A stretch of 64,000 nucleotides of DNA, taken from NCBI RefSeq assembly GCF_014636865.1, contig NZ_BMER01000001.1, positions 1,662,718 through 1,726,717 on the forward strand, in the 5' to 3' direction. Below are positions 17,594 to 26,890 of this stretch, piece after piece; position 1 is the stretch's first letter, and every line of letters begins with the position of its first letter. The position numbers and the translations under genes were made by a program. This DNA is from Parapedobacter pyrenivorans (GTDB lineage: Bacteria; Bacteroidota; Bacteroidia; Sphingobacteriales; Sphingobacteriaceae). The notes under the pieces are model-generated. The model did not search any database and was not told where the DNA came from. It worked only from the letters and a program-made list of their open reading frames with translations.

Positions 17594-17625
17594 TTGATTT
17601 TATCAAGGAAATGTAGTTATCTTTA
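17594..17625 (+). promoter_or_regulatory. Candidate promoter of the PQQ sugar dehydrogenase gene
   Basis: TTG at 17594-17596, 21 bases, TATCTTTA at 17618-17625, one base off TAnnTTTG. The start codon follows at 17641, giving a very short leader. Confidence 0.5.
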
Positions 17626-17640
17626 GGCAAATTTTTCACT

Positions 17641-18876
17641 ATGCAACATACATGGAAGTCAATTGGGGTACTTTCGGCATTATCGCTGGCGGTTTCGTCT
17701 TGTGATTCATCAGCATCGAAAGAAACAGACCATCCACCCGTAGATTCTACTTATGCTCCTGTGGAGACCAAAGCACCTAACACGGATTATAAACCCGCCT
17801 TTGAAGGTCAAACCCGCATAGCGGGTGTAAAAACCACGACGGCTTATGAAACTAAGGTACTGAGTGAAGGGCTCAACAGGCCATGGGGCATTGCCATTCT
17901 GCCGGACGGTAGATTGCTGATCACCGAAAAAGGGGGAACTCTTCGGATTGCCACTTCAGCTGGCGATTTGAGTGACGCCATCACGGGCCTTCCCGCTGTT
18001 AATTCCGCCGGCCAAGGGGGACTATTGGGTGTCACCATTGATCCCGATTTCGAAGGAAACCGGATGGTCTATTGGTCGTTTTCACAGGATACACCTGCGG
18101 GGACGTTAACAGCTATTGGAAAAGGCCGGTTGGCGGATGATGAAAAGACGATCGAAAATGCGGCGGTTATCTATCAAGCAACGCCTGCCCACAAAAGCAA
18201 TCTGCACTATGGCGGGCGGCTTCTTTTTGATAAAGAAGGCTACCTATTCGTGAGCACCGGTGAGCGTTCGGACATCGTTACCAGACCCTTATCGCAGGAT
18301 TTGAATGCCGCGTTGGGAAAGGTATTGCGCATTACCACCGAAGGTAAGGCCGCTCCGGGTAATCCGTTCGAAGGAAGGAGTGATGCCCGCCCCGAGATTT
18401 ATTCCTATGGACACCGCAATGTACAGGGGCTGGCTTTCCATCCCGCTACAGGCGACCTTTGGGAAAATGAATTCGGGCCGCGTGGAGGTGACGAGGTGAA
18501 CCTCATCCAACCGGGAAAGAATTACGGATGGCCGACCATCACCTATGGGTTGGAATATAGCGGAGATAAGATTGGAGGTGCGATTCAGCAACAAGAAGGT
18601 CTGGAACAACCAGTTTACTATTGGGATCCGGTGCTTTCGCCGAGTGGGATGACATTTTACTCGGGAAATTCGATCCCCGAGTGGGAGAATAACCTATTCA
18701 TTGCCGGGTTAAGCAGTGTGCATATCGCGCGGCTGGTGATCAAGGATAATAAGGTTGTCGGTGAAGAACGTTTATTGACGGAGGAGGCACAGCGGTTCCG
18801 TGATGTGCAGCAGGGCAAGGATGGGGCATTGTATGCCGTTACTGATGGCGGACGGTTATACCGGATCGGGAAGTAG
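17641..18876 (+). CDS. PQQ-dependent soluble-type aldose sugar dehydrogenase, lipoprotein
   Basis: 411 residues. A lipoprotein signal ends at Cys21 (LAVSSC). The rest is the six-bladed propeller of the glucose/sorbosone dehydrogenase family (PF07995): GLNRPWGIAILPDGRLLITE, LHYGGRLLFDKEGYLFVSTG, IYSYGHRNVQGLAFHP and WENEFGPRGGDEVN are the expected stretches. It should oxidise aldose sugars to lactones in the periplasm using PQQ and calcium. The lipid anchor differs from the soluble Acinetobacter enzyme. No PQQ biosynthesis genes are in the window, so PQQ would be made elsewhere or taken from outside. Family certain; sugar unknown. Confidence 0.9.
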   Translation: MQHTWKSIGVLSALSLAVSSCDSSASKETDHPPVDSTYAPVETKAPNTDYKPAFEGQTRIAGVKTTTAYETKVLSEGLNRPWGIAILPDGRLLITEKGGTLRIATSAGDLSDAITGLPAVNSAGQGGLLGVTIDPDFEGNRMVYWSFSQDTPAGTLTAIGKGRLADDEKTIENAAVIYQATPAHKSNLHYGGRLLFDKEGYLFVSTGERSDIVTRPLSQDLNAALGKVLRITTEGKAAPGNPFEGRSDARPEIYSYGHRNVQGLAFHPATGDLWENEFGPRGGDEVNLIQPGKNYGWPTITYGLEYSGDKIGGAIQQQEGLEQPVYYWDPVLSPSGMTFYSGNSIPEWENNLFIAGLSSVHIARLVIKDNKVVGEERLLTEEAQRFRDVQQGKDGALYAVTDGGRLYRIGK

Positions 18877-18911
18877 CTTGGTTTGGTCTGTTACCTGTGT
18901 AGTTTGACAGC

Positions 18912-19370
18912 ATGAGGGCAGTCATTCAACGCGTATCGGAGGCTTCTTGTGCGGTAGCTGGAAAAATAACAGGGGCTATCGGCCAGGGCTTTCTGGTATT
19001 GCTGGGCATTGAAGAAGCGGACGGCATTGAAGATATCCAATGGCTGGCACAAAAAATTGCTAATCTCCGCGTATTTGGTGATGAAAATGGATTGATGAAT
19101 AAATCGATTCATGACGTGGGCGGCGAAGTACTGTTAATCTCTCAATTTACGCTCTTTGCACAAACAAAAAAGGGCAATCGACCGTCGTTTATACGGGCGG
19201 CTAAGGCCGATAGGGCGGTCCTGCTGTATGAAGCCATGATTACGGTGCTTGCTACCCATCTGGGCAAGGAAGTCGCTACGGGAATATTCGGTGCCGATAT
19301 GAAAATCACGCTCGTAAACGATGGTCCGGTAACGATAATCATGGATACGAAAGACAAAGACAATCACTGA
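18912..19370 (+). CDS. dtd: D-aminoacyl-tRNA deacylase
   Basis: 152 residues, full length. Removes D-amino acids (and glycine) wrongly loaded on tRNA, in the cytoplasm. Begins MRAVIQRVSEASCAVAGK as in the family; the catalytic SQFTLFAQTKKGNRPSF motif is near residues 77-93, and the C-terminal NDGPVTI carries the Gly-Pro motif that places a cross-subunit loop in the active site of the dimer. The MazG-like gene follows after 24 bases, probably in one operon of clean-up functions. Confidence 0.96.
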   Translation: MRAVIQRVSEASCAVAGKITGAIGQGFLVLLGIEEADGIEDIQWLAQKIANLRVFGDENGLMNKSIHDVGGEVLLISQFTLFAQTKKGNRPSFIRAAKADRAVLLYEAMITVLATHLGKEVATGIFGADMKITLVNDGPVTIIMDTKDKDNH

Positions 19371-19394
19371 TCACCATTCATTAATCACCACAAC

Positions 19395-19721
19395 ATGACC
19401 ATCCAAGAGGCCCAGGAACAGATCGATCATTGGATAAACACCACGGGGATCCGTTATTTCAACGAGCTCACCAATACGGCCATTTTAATGGAAGAAGTCG
19501 GTGAGGTGGCGCGGATCATGGCGCGTAAGTATGGCGAGCAATCCTTTAAAAAATCCGATGAGGAGGTTGATTTGGCTGATGAAATGGCTGATGTGCTCTT
19601 TGTGCTGATCTGTTTGGCTAACCAAACCGGTATCGACCTGACCAAAGCCTTGGAGAAGAACCTGGAAAAGAAACAGATCCGGGATGCGGATCGGCATCGG
19701 AATAACGAGAAGCTGAAGTAA
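19395..19721 (+). CDS. MazG-family nucleotide pyrophosphohydrolase
   Basis: 108 residues, a single MazG domain. Hydrolyses NTPs or dNTPs, probably unusual ones, to monophosphate and pyrophosphate. The metal-binding acidic motif is visible: MEEVGEVARIM (about 33-43) and EVDLADEMADVLFVLICLAN (about 56-75). These short all-alpha proteins act as homodimers or tetramers. It is 24 bases behind dtd and is closed by a strong two-way terminator at 19730. Confidence 0.9.
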   Translation: MTIQEAQEQIDHWINTTGIRYFNELTNTAILMEEVGEVARIMARKYGEQSFKKSDEEVDLADEMADVLFVLICLANQTGIDLTKALEKNLEKKQIRDADRHRNNEKLK

Positions 19722-19729
19722 AAATCGTA

Positions 19730-19782
19730 AAGCAAATAAAAAACGGTACATCCCTAAAAGATGTACCGTTTTTTATTTGCTT
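19730..19782. terminator. Two-way terminator between the MazG gene and groEL
   Basis: A perfect 23-bp inverted repeat (19730-19752 with 19760-19782) with a 7-base loop. Both arms carry A/T runs, so it can end transcripts from both strands. A second, smaller hairpin (8-bp stem, 19789-19808) lies between it and the groEL stop. Confidence 0.85.
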
Positions 19783-19817
19783 AGGATGGTCTCCGGTAAC
19801 CCGGAGACGCGATGTTC

Positions 19818-21455
19818 TTACATCATTCCACCCATGCCACCGCCCATTGGAGGAGCGCCAGCACCAGCTTTTTCTTCTTCTGGCTCGTCTGCCAACACCA
19901 CTTCGGTGGTCAACAGCATCGCAGCAATGGAAGCAGCGTTTTCCAATGCGATACGGGTAACCTTGGTGGGATCAATTACACCTGCACCGATCAGGTTTTC
20001 ATAGTTGCCTGTGCGTGCATTGTAACCGAAGTCATCCTTGCCTTCCCGCACTTTTTGTACTACTACTGCACCTTCTACAGCAGCATTGTTGCAGATTTGG
20101 CGCAACGGCTCTTCGATGGCACGTTTGATGATTTCAATGCCGATGTTTTCGTCTTCATTGGCACCTTTCAGGTCTTTCAACGCTTCGCTAGCACGGATGA
20201 AGGCCACACCGCCACCGGCTACGATACCTTCTTCCACCGCAGCGCGGGTAGCGTGGAGGGCGTCGTCTACACGGTCCTTCTTCTCTTTCATTTCCACTTC
20301 GGTAGCAGCGCCTACGTACAATACGGCTACACCACCGGCTAATTTAGCCAGGCGTTCCTGCAATTTCTCGCGGTCGTAGTCTGACGTAGTGGTTTCGATT
20401 TGTGCCTTGATTTGGTTTACGCGGCCTTTGATATCGTCTGTGTTGCCTGATCCGTTGATGATGGTGGTATTGTCTTTATCGACAACCACTTTCTCTGCCT
20501 GGCCCAAATAGCTTAGGTCGGCGTTTTCCAATTTAAACCCTCTTTCTTCAGAGATAACCGTACCACCGGTAAGGATAGCGATATCTTCCAGCATGGCTTT
20601 GCGGCGATCGCCAAAGCCGGGTGCTTTTACAGCGGCAACTTTGAGTGAACCACGGATCTTATTGACTACTAAGGTAGCTAACGCTTCACCATCAAGATCT
20701 TCAGCGATGATCAACAATGGTTTGCCGGTTTGTACTTGTTTTTCCAAAATGGGAAGCAATTCCTTCATGTTGCTGATTTTCTTGTCGTAAATCAGGATGT
20801 AAGGATTTTCCAGGTCGGCTTCCATCTTGTCCGTATTGGTTACGAAGTAAGGCGACAGGTAACCGCGGTCGAACTGCATACCTTCAACAGTCTTCACTTC
20901 AGTTTCGGTACCTTTAGCTTCTTCAACAGTGATCACACCGTCTTTGCCGACTTTTTCCATGGCTTCGGCAATCAGTGAACCAATCACCTCATCGTTATTG
21001 GCGGAGATGCTGGCTACCTGCTTGATTTTGTTGTTGTCTTCACCAACAGTTTTTGATTGCCCTTGCAGGCTTTCAACTACGGTGCTGACCGCTTTGTCGA
21101 TACCGCGTTTCAAATCCATTGGATTGGCTCCGGCAGCAACACTTTTCAATCCCGGTGCAATAATGGCTTGTGCCAAAACGGTAGCCGTAGTCGTGCCATC
21201 ACCAGCTTGGTCAGCGGTTTTGGAAGCTACTTCTTTAACCATTTGGGCACCCATGTTTTCCAGGGCATCCTTCAAATCGATTTCCTTTGCAACGGTAACA
21301 CCATCCTTCGTGATAGAAGGTGATCCAAATTTCTTCTCGATGATTACGTTACGACCGCGTGGGCCCAATGTTACTTTCACTGCATTTGCCAACGTGTCTA
21401 CGCCTCTCTTGAGTGCGTCACGCGCTTCAACGTTATACTTTACTTGTTTCGACAT
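19818..21455 (-). CDS. groEL: Chaperonin GroEL
   Basis: 545 residues, standard length. ATP-driven folding chamber, cytoplasmic, working with GroES. Visible marks: [19 protein letters not shown] near residue 28-46, the nucleotide site [14 protein letters not shown], the [17 protein letters not shown] stretch, and the flexible GGM tail [15 protein letters not shown]. It is behind groES with a gap of 147 bases, longer than usual. No other chaperonin copy is in the window. Confidence 0.99.
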   Translation of the reverse strand: MSKQVKYNVEARDALKRGVDTLANAVKVTLGPRGRNVIIEKKFGSPSITKDGVTVAKEIDLKDALENMGAQMVKEVASKTADQAGDGTTTATVLAQAIIAPGLKSVAAGANPMDLKRGIDKAVSTVVESLQGQSKTVGEDNNKIKQVASISANNDEVIGSLIAEAMEKVGKDGVITVEEAKGTETEVKTVEGMQFDRGYLSPYFVTNTDKMEADLENPYILIYDKKISNMKELLPILEKQVQTGKPLLIIAEDLDGEALATLVVNKIRGSLKVAAVKAPGFGDRRKAMLEDIAILTGGTVISEERGFKLENADLSYLGQAEKVVVDKDNTTIINGSGNTDDIKGRVNQIKAQIETTTSDYDREKLQERLAKLAGGVAVLYVGAATEVEMKEKKDRVDDALHATRAAVEEGIVAGGGVAFIRASEALKDLKGANEDENIGIEIIKRAIEEPLRQICNNAAVEGAVVVQKVREGKDDFGYNARTGNYENLIGAGVIDPTKVTRIALENAASIAAMLLTTEVVLADEPEEEKAGAGAPPMGGGMGGMM

Positions 21456-21602
21456 TTTTTAATTGATTTGAGATTTGCGCTTTGCAATGCGGGATTTTTC
21501 AAGCTTGATTACGCTGTATCCCGTATCGCAATTTTCAATAAACCATTAATTATTAAACTGATTGCTCACGAGGAAAATAGGAATTTCCGATAGCCGCTGA
21601 TC

Positions 21603-21878
21603 TTAAACGATCGCGTAGATATCAGATTCCTTCATGATTAAGTACTCATTTCCTTCGTAAGTAATTTCGGTGCCGGCATATTTGCCATACAACACTTGAT
21701 CTCCTACCTTTACGGTCAAAGGTTCGTCCGTTTTTCCTGCACCAACTGCCACTACGGTTCCACGTTGCGGCTTTTCTTTTGCGGTATCTGGAATGTAGAT
21801 ACCTGATGCGGTCTTCTCCTCTGCAGGGGCGGCTTCTACCACCACTCTGTCTCCGATAGGTTTAATACTTAACGCCAT
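21603..21878 (-). CDS. groES: Co-chaperonin GroES
   Basis: 91 residues, full length. Seven-subunit lid of GroEL. It starts [20 protein letters not shown], the mobile loop is [20 protein letters not shown], and the end is [13 protein letters not shown]. First gene of the groESL operon. I found neither a CIRCE element (TTAGCACTC-N9-GAGTGCTAA) nor a TAnnTTTG box in the 217 bases upstream, so heat-shock control is not visible in the sequence. Confidence 0.98.
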   Translation of the reverse strand: MALSIKPIGDRVVVEAAPAEEKTASGIYIPDTAKEKPQRGTVVAVGAGKTDEPLTVKVGDQVLYGKYAGTEITYEGNEYLIMKESDIYAIV

Positions 21879-22055
21879 AATTGATCTAAATTTAATATTT
21901 AATGTTAATTTATTTTGTTTTCCTACCCCACTTACGTCATCAACTATGCCAAGTCATGTTTTGTGCCCCGACCTTGCCATTTTTTCATTTTTCAGGTCAG
22001 TAGTCACAAGCCTTTTTTAGCAGCGTGTCAGGATGTCAGTGTGATTGGCAGTGAA

Positions 22056-22087
22056 AGGAAAAGGCCCCGCGGTATACGCGGGGCCTT
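22056..22087 (-). terminator. Terminator after secG
   Basis: 9-bp GC stem (GGCCCCGCG at 22063-22071 with CGCGGGGCC at 22077-22085) whose minus-strand continuation is TTTTCCTTT. It ends the miaB-to-secG operon, 10 bases after the secG stop. Confidence 0.8.
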
Positions 22088-22095
22088 CGATTTCT

Positions 22096-22434
22096 TTATT
22101 GTGCAGTGTCTGCTTCTGGCACCGCTGTAGGAGCACCAGCTGGGGGTAGTGGCGAAGTGGCAGGTGCCGTAGGTGTGATTTGTTCGGTCAAACCGCTGCC
22201 GCCCGAGCCAGCTGAAGGGCTCATCACATTTATCACCAATGAGAAGATCATGATGGCGATTACCAGACCCCATGTACCTTTCTCCAGGATATCCCCCGTA
22301 CGTTTCACCCCCATCAGGTTGGTGCCACCGGCAAAGCCCGAAGCCAATCCACCACCTTTTGGGTTTTGGATTAAAACCAGAAAAGACAACAGCACACTGG
22401 CCAGAATAATCAGTATGATCAATAGTGTTTGCAT
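22096..22434 (-). CDS. secG: Preprotein translocase subunit SecG
   Basis: 112 residues. Small inner-membrane subunit of the SecYEG channel. Two membrane helices (LLIILIILASVLLSFLVLIQ near 4-23 and WGLVIAIMIFSLVINV near 54-69) flank the conserved cytoplasmic loop NPKGGGLASGFAGG. The C-terminal tail is a Pro/Ala/Thr-rich extension typical of Bacteroidota. Last gene of the operon, 13 bases behind the TPR protein. Confidence 0.95.
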   Translation of the reverse strand: MQTLLIILIILASVLLSFLVLIQNPKGGGLASGFAGGTNLMGVKRTGDILEKGTWGLVIAIMIFSLVINVMSPSAGSGGSGLTEQITPTAPATSPLPPAGAPTAVPEADTAQ

Positions 22435-22447
22435 TGTTTATATGATG

Positions 22448-23455
22448 TTAAGACAATTTATTCTCTAATTCAGTTACTTTGGCGGCAAAGTAAGCACTTT
22501 TTTCGGGATATTTCAAACTTAATTTTTTGTAGATGGCTATCGCTTTTGGATAAAGCCCTTGCTCCACATATATTTTCGCCAAGGTCTCCGTTACCAGTGT
22601 TGATTGGTCTTCGGCACTTTTCCGTGCCTTGTTTTCTAAATTTATCTTATCTGCTTGTGGTGGTTTGATTTGCGGTTCTTCCCGGATAAACCGTTCGATG
22701 ATGGGGTCTGTTTTTTTTGGAATCTGAAAATGCACGGTTTCCGCCTGCTGTTCGGTGCTCAGCTTTTCTTCCGGTGCCTGTAGGTGGAAGATGCTTTCCC
22801 TGATCTGATGGTCCAGCACGCGCTCCTCATCGGGCTTTTGCGATTGATCTACCGGAACATCGGATTTACTACCAAGTGGGGCATAGGGTTGATAGGTATG
22901 TGCATGTTCCATGCGGGTTTTGTTGAGCCACCAAAGAAAGCTATAAGGCAAATGATCGTCATTATACAGGCTTACCTTTTCATGCGGTGTCGCTTGTGCT
23001 AGGGGCACTACTTCGTAAGATAGGTCTTCCGAAGGTACGTCCTCGGAAGGTATGTCTTCCGATGGGGTCTCGACTTCACGCTCCGATTTTTCGTCATAAA
23101 CGAAATAGTCGATAGCTACGGGATGTTCGGCTAGCCCCGAGTCGTCCGCATCAGGTACGACGGTTTCGATCTCCGCAGCTGTAACCGTGTTGATCAATGG
23201 CACGCCTTCCGCTGCGTAACCTGCAGGAGGAGCTTCAGAAACGATATAGCCATGTAACCAACCTTGTAGATCGGTGTATAACAGGGCATCATCGTCATGT
23301 GCGTGATGCTTCTGGAAGTGTTTACGGGCCCTGATATATCGCAGCGGCTGCGCATACGGATAACGGTCAATCAATTTTGACAGCGTTTCGTCGTCGATCG
23401 CCGAAGAGTCGGACAGCGCTTTGTTATACAGTTCCTTATAATTTACCTTTTCCAC
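22448..23455 (-). CDS. Uncharacterised protein with C-terminal TPR-like helices, between lptE and secG
   Basis: 335 residues. The N-terminal 45 residues ([20 protein letters not shown], then [20 protein letters not shown]) form a helical unit, the middle is acidic and low in complexity (repeats of [17 protein letters not shown]), and the last 55 residues look like TPR helices ([20 protein letters not shown]). No signal peptide, so it is probably cytoplasmic. Proteins of this type sit at the same place, between lptE and secG, in related genomes as far as I remember. A tie to envelope biogenesis is inference from position only. Confidence 0.75.
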   Translation of the reverse strand: MEKVNYKELYNKALSDSSAIDDETLSKLIDRYPYAQPLRYIRARKHFQKHHAHDDDALLYTDLQGWLHGYIVSEAPPAGYAAEGVPLINTVTAAEIETVVPDADDSGLAEHPVAIDYFVYDEKSEREVETPSEDIPSEDVPSEDLSYEVVPLAQATPHEKVSLYNDDHLPYSFLWWLNKTRMEHAHTYQPYAPLGSKSDVPVDQSQKPDEERVLDHQIRESIFHLQAPEEKLSTEQQAETVHFQIPKKTDPIIERFIREEPQIKPPQADKINLENKARKSAEDQSTLVTETLAKIYVEQGLYPKAIAIYKKLSLKYPEKSAYFAAKVTELENKLS

Positions 23456-23493
23456 TCAGCTAGTCTTCAAATTTTCCAAATCATTTTGGTATC

Positions 23494-24021
23494 CTACCAA
23501 TTGGCAAACGCCCGGTTATAAATATCTTCGGTGAGCATTTGGTTTATATCCCGGATAAGCGCCTCCTCCTGTGCCGGTATTGAACTGCCGGCCGAGGAAA
23601 AGTCCTTAAAGCGGGTAAAAGGCGCCTCAAAATTATCCTCGGGTTTGATGTTATTGGTATATTTGACATTGACAGTGATTGATAGCCTGTTGAGTGCTGC
23701 ACGATCAGTGCCAGCTTCTACGGCCGCCGGCGCGATGCTGTACCCCGTAATCCGTCCTTCAAAGATGGCATCGCCATCGTTGGTTACCTGGCTGAGGCTG
23801 GATTGGCTGCGTATCCGTTCTTTAAGGGCCTCGGTGAACGTTTGGCTCAGTGTAGGGCTGACAATCGGGGCCGTGTTCTCGAAAAATTCGACGGTATAGG
23901 TTTTCATCCCCTCGGGAATGGAACCCCCGGTAAAACCGTATTTGATGCCACAACCCTGTGTGGATAGCAGAGCCAGTAGCAGGGATATATAGGAGATTCT
24001 TTTCGCGAGCGCCATATTCAT
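23494..24021 (-). CDS. lptE: LptE-family lipopolysaccharide assembly lipoprotein
   Basis: 175 residues from ATG 24021. LptE plugs the LptD barrel that places LPS in the outer leaflet. A lipoprotein signal ends in LLSTQGC and the mature part has the LptE pattern KTYTVEFFENTAPIVSPTLS, then FTEALKERI, and ends in the family-typical DIYNRAFANW. The frame also opens with TTG at 24030, which would overlap the stop of the regulator gene by 4 bases; ATG at 24021 or 24015 fits the signal peptide better. LptD is not in the window. Confidence 0.85.
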   Translation of the reverse strand: MNMALAKRISYISLLLALLSTQGCGIKYGFTGGSIPEGMKTYTVEFFENTAPIVSPTLSQTFTEALKERIRSQSSLSQVTNDGDAIFEGRITGYSIAPAAVEAGTDRAALNRLSITVNVKYTNNIKPEDNFEAPFTRFKDFSSAGSSIPAQEEALIRDINQMLTEDIYNRAFANW

Positions 24022-24026
24022 CCGTG

Positions 24027-25277
24027 TCAATTTAAGTTGAGGTCCTTTATCTTTCTATACAATGTCCTTTCGGATATCCCCAATTCCTGCGCCGCAGATT
24101 TTCGCTTGCCTTTGTGTTTTTTCAATGCCTTTCTGATCAAATCCGATTCCTTTTCTACCAGGGATAGCGATTCTTCCTCCACTTCTTCGGCCTCCTGTGT
24201 ATGGAAATGGAAGTCCTCGCTTGGTCCGCTAGTAGGTGGTCGGTGAATGGTTAACTGGGGTGGCGTAGCCAATTGCTCCGGTGTTGTATTGTCTACTTCG
24301 CGATATAATTGGTTGATATATGGTGAATTATCTTCCATAATTCGTGAATTCACTCCGTTTTGAACGATTTCCACCACCAATTTTTTTAACTCCACCATAT
24401 CTTTTTTCATGTCGAAAAGCACCTTGTAAAGCAGGTCCCGTTCGGAAAAATCATCCGTTCCCTTGGAGGTGACGTGTACAGGGAGGTTACTCCTGTTGTC
24501 ATACGGCAGATACTGCTGGAGTATTTGCGCGTCAATCAGCCGCTCTTTTTCCAGCACGGCAATTTGCTCAGCGATATTTTTCAATTGCCTTACGTTGCCC
24601 GGCCATGGATAATTGGCAAGCAATTGCTGTGCATCGGCCGTGAGCTGCACATTAGGGCTGCGGTATTTGTCCGTAAAATCGGCTATGAACTTACGGAAGA
24701 GCAAGTGGATGTCTTCCTTCCGGTCGCGTAGGGCTGGTGTGCGCAGCGGTACCGTATTAAGCCGGTAATAAAGGTCTTCCCTGAATTTGCCCTTTTGCAC
24801 GGCATTGTAGATGTCTACATTCGTGGCGGCAACAACCCGTACATTGGTTTTTTGTACTTTCGACGAACCAACACGGATATATTCGCCGGTTTCCAAAATG
24901 CGTAGTAGACGCGCTTGCGTACCCAACGGCAATTCGCCAACCTCATCTAGGAAGATGGTGCCACCGTTTACCACCTCGAAATATCCTTTCCTTGCCTCAT
25001 GTGCCCCGGTGAATGAGCCTTTTTCATGGCCGAAAAGTTCGGAATCGATGGTGCCTTCAGGTATTGCCCCGCAGTTGACTGCGATAAAGGGGCCATGTTT
25101 GCGTGAGCTGAGCTGGTGGATGATGTGCGAAAATACTTCCTTACCACTTCCGCTCTCGCCCGTAATCAACACCGAAATATCCGTGGGTGCCACTTGTCGT
25201 GCCACATCAATCGCCCGGTTAAGCAGCGGTGAATTGCCGATGATGCCGAATCTATTTTTTATGTCTTGCGTATCCAT
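24027..25277 (-). CDS. Sigma-54-dependent activator without receiver domain
   Basis: 416 residues. The AAA+ domain starts almost at once: Walker A GESGSGKE near 42-49, the sigma-54 contact loop as GSFTGA (family form GAFTGA), and Walker B GGTIFLDEVGEL. After a 100-residue low-complexity linker the Fis-type helix-turn-helix KSAAQELGISERTLYRKIKD ends the protein. It lacks any N-terminal sensing domain, so it may be always active or controlled by a partner. It is in the middle of the miaB / lptE / secG operon. No -24/-12 sigma-54 promoter was recognised nearby. Confidence 0.93.
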   Translation of the reverse strand: MDTQDIKNRFGIIGNSPLLNRAIDVARQVAPTDISVLITGESGSGKEVFSHIIHQLSSRKHGPFIAVNCGAIPEGTIDSELFGHEKGSFTGAHEARKGYFEVVNGGTIFLDEVGELPLGTQARLLRILETGEYIRVGSSKVQKTNVRVVAATNVDIYNAVQKGKFREDLYYRLNTVPLRTPALRDRKEDIHLLFRKFIADFTDKYRSPNVQLTADAQQLLANYPWPGNVRQLKNIAEQIAVLEKERLIDAQILQQYLPYDNRSNLPVHVTSKGTDDFSERDLLYKVLFDMKKDMVELKKLVVEIVQNGVNSRIMEDNSPYINQLYREVDNTTPEQLATPPQLTIHRPPTSGPSEDFHFHTQEAEEVEEESLSLVEKESDLIRKALKKHKGKRKSAAQELGISERTLYRKIKDLNLN

Positions 25278-25328
25278 TTTTATCTTGGTACTAAGTACTT
25301 AGTAATAGTATTTAGTATAAAGTATCTA
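25278..25328. repeat. TAGTA/TACTA-rich spacer with a 16-bp palindrome
   Basis: The 51-base spacer between miaB and the regulator is made of repeated TACTA/TAGTA units and includes the perfect palindrome TACTAAGTACTTAGTA (25289-25304). No terminator tail. It may be an operator or only a degenerate repeat. Confidence 0.5.
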
Positions 25329-26765
25329 CTAACTACTAATTACTCCAATCAATGTCGCTGAAGTGCACTTGTCGGTAAAAACATTCACGTAGTCACCTAC
25401 CTTGTAGCGCTCGTCAACCGGAAAAACGACCATTGCATTTTGGTCGTTGCGGCCGCAATAGTCTTTGTCTGATCGTTTAGAAAATCCTTCGATAAGCACC
25501 TTGTGCGTCTTCCCAACATAGGTTTGCAGGCGCTCCAGGCTATGTCTGCGCTGCCGGTCTACCACTTCGGTGAGCCTCCGTTTCTTCACTTCTTCCGGTA
25601 CGTCATCCGCATAGCGTTTTGCGGCCAATGTGCCGGGTCGTTCCGAGTAGGCAAACATATAGGCATAGTCATATTTTACATAGTCCATCATCGAGATGGT
25701 CTCCTGGTGTTCTTCCTCCGTTTCGCTGCAGAATCCCGTAATCACATCCGTGGAAATCCCGCAGTTGGGAATGATACTGCGGATGGCATTGATCCGTTCC
25801 ATATACCATGCCCGATCATAGGTCCGGTTCATCAGCTGGAGTACCCGTGAGTTGCCAGACTGCACGGGCAGGTGGATGTACTTACAGATGTTTTCGTACT
25901 TCGCCATGGTGTATAGTACGTCATTGGTAATATCTTTTGGATGCGACGTGGAAAAACGCACGCGCAGTAAGGGGTTTACCTGGGCAACCAGTTCCAATAA
26001 ATTGGCAAAGGTAATCGTCGGGCCGGCTTCTTCTCCATCGGCAACAGCAGCGGTATACTTATAAGAATCTACATTTTGCCCCAAAAGGGTAACTTCCCGG
26101 TATCCGGCATGGAAGAGGTTTTGAGCCTCCTTCACAATAGACTGTGGATCTCGGCTGCGTTCCCGCCCGCGGGTAAACGGAACAACACAGAAGGAGCACA
26201 TGTTGTCGCAGCCCCGCATGATGGAGATGAATGCGGTAACCCCATTTGTATTGAGGCGTACCGGACTGATGTCTGCATAGGTTTCCTCGCGCGATAGCAA
26301 TACGTTTACCGCACGCGAACCTTCGTCAACCTGCTCAATGAGGTTAGGCAAGTCACGATAGGCATCCGGCCCAACCACCACATCCACCAGTTTTTCTTCT
26401 TCAAGGAATTTGGATTTCAGCCGCTCGGCCATGCAGCCCAATACACCGACCACCATCCCTGGGTTTTTGGCCTTGGCCGATTCAAATTCCTTCAGTCGGT
26501 TGCGTACGCGCTGTTCGGCATTTTCACGGATGGAGCACGTGTTGATGAATATCACATCAGCTTCCCGGTAGTCCCGCGTTGTCTCAAAGCCCTTGTCAAG
26601 GAGGATGGAAGCCACGATTTCACTATCCGAAAAATTCATCTGGCAACCATAACTTTCTATATACAGCTTCCGACCATTACTTTTCTGCGGGTCGTTTTCG
26701 ATAAGCAATGCTTCCCCTTGCCGCGATTCGTCGTGCTGTTTCGTACTTGTCGGTATCTCAAACAT
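25329..26765 (-). CDS. miaB: tRNA-2-methylthio-N6-dimethylallyladenosine synthase MiaB
   Basis: 478 residues. Radical-SAM methylthiotransferase that adds the 2-methylthio group to i6A37 of tRNA. Domains in order: UPF0004 ([20 protein letters not shown] from about 33, with the three Cys of the auxiliary cluster), radical SAM ([20 protein letters not shown] with C-x3-C-x2-C), and C-terminal TRAM domain ([20 protein letters not shown]). The first 30 residues are a loose extension seen in Bacteroidota. First gene of the operon; a TAACTTTG box lies at 26785-26792. Confidence 0.97.
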   Translation of the reverse strand: MFEIPTSTKQHDESRQGEALLIENDPQKSNGRKLYIESYGCQMNFSDSEIVASILLDKGFETTRDYREADVIFINTCSIRENAEQRVRNRLKEFESAKAKNPGMVVGVLGCMAERLKSKFLEEEKLVDVVVGPDAYRDLPNLIEQVDEGSRAVNVLLSREETYADISPVRLNTNGVTAFISIMRGCDNMCSFCVVPFTRGRERSRDPQSIVKEAQNLFHAGYREVTLLGQNVDSYKYTAAVADGEEAGPTITFANLLELVAQVNPLLRVRFSTSHPKDITNDVLYTMAKYENICKYIHLPVQSGNSRVLQLMNRTYDRAWYMERINAIRSIIPNCGISTDVITGFCSETEEEHQETISMMDYVKYDYAYMFAYSERPGTLAAKRYADDVPEEVKKRRLTEVVDRQRRHSLERLQTYVGKTHKVLIEGFSKRSDKDYCGRNDQNAMVVFPVDERYKVGDYVNVFTDKCTSATLIGVISS

Positions 26766-26784
26766 CGTTGATAATTAAAGCTTA

Positions 26785-26792
26785 CAAAGTTA
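26785..26792 (-). promoter_or_regulatory. -7 element of the miaB operon
   Basis: Minus-strand TAACTTTG, an exact TAnnTTTG match, 20 bases ahead of the miaB start. No TTG at the expected distance was found. Confidence 0.45.
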
Positions 26793-26853
26793 AAAATAAT
26801 ATTTTGAATGAATGACAGTTTGGCAGAATGTGAGACTTTTTGGATTATGCACT

Positions 26854-26861
26854 TATATTTG
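26854..26861 (+). promoter_or_regulatory. -7 element of the HEAT/cytochrome gene
   Basis: TATATTTG, an exact TAnnTTTG match. Transcription should start near 26867, which argues against the in-frame GTG at 26867 and ATG at 26873 as start codons. Confidence 0.5.
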
Positions 26862-26890
26862 CCTAGGTGCTAATGAACTTAAAAGAACTT

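Noticed and set aside
20929..21462. A 177-codon frame on the plus strand opposite groEL
   Set aside because: Antisense shadow of groEL, which is certain; common in high-bias chaperonin genes.
21879..22095. Possible CIRCE or other heat-shock operator upstream of groES
   Set aside because: The inverted repeat TTAGCACTC / GAGTGCTAA is not present in the spacer, and no TAnnTTTG box was seen on the minus strand.
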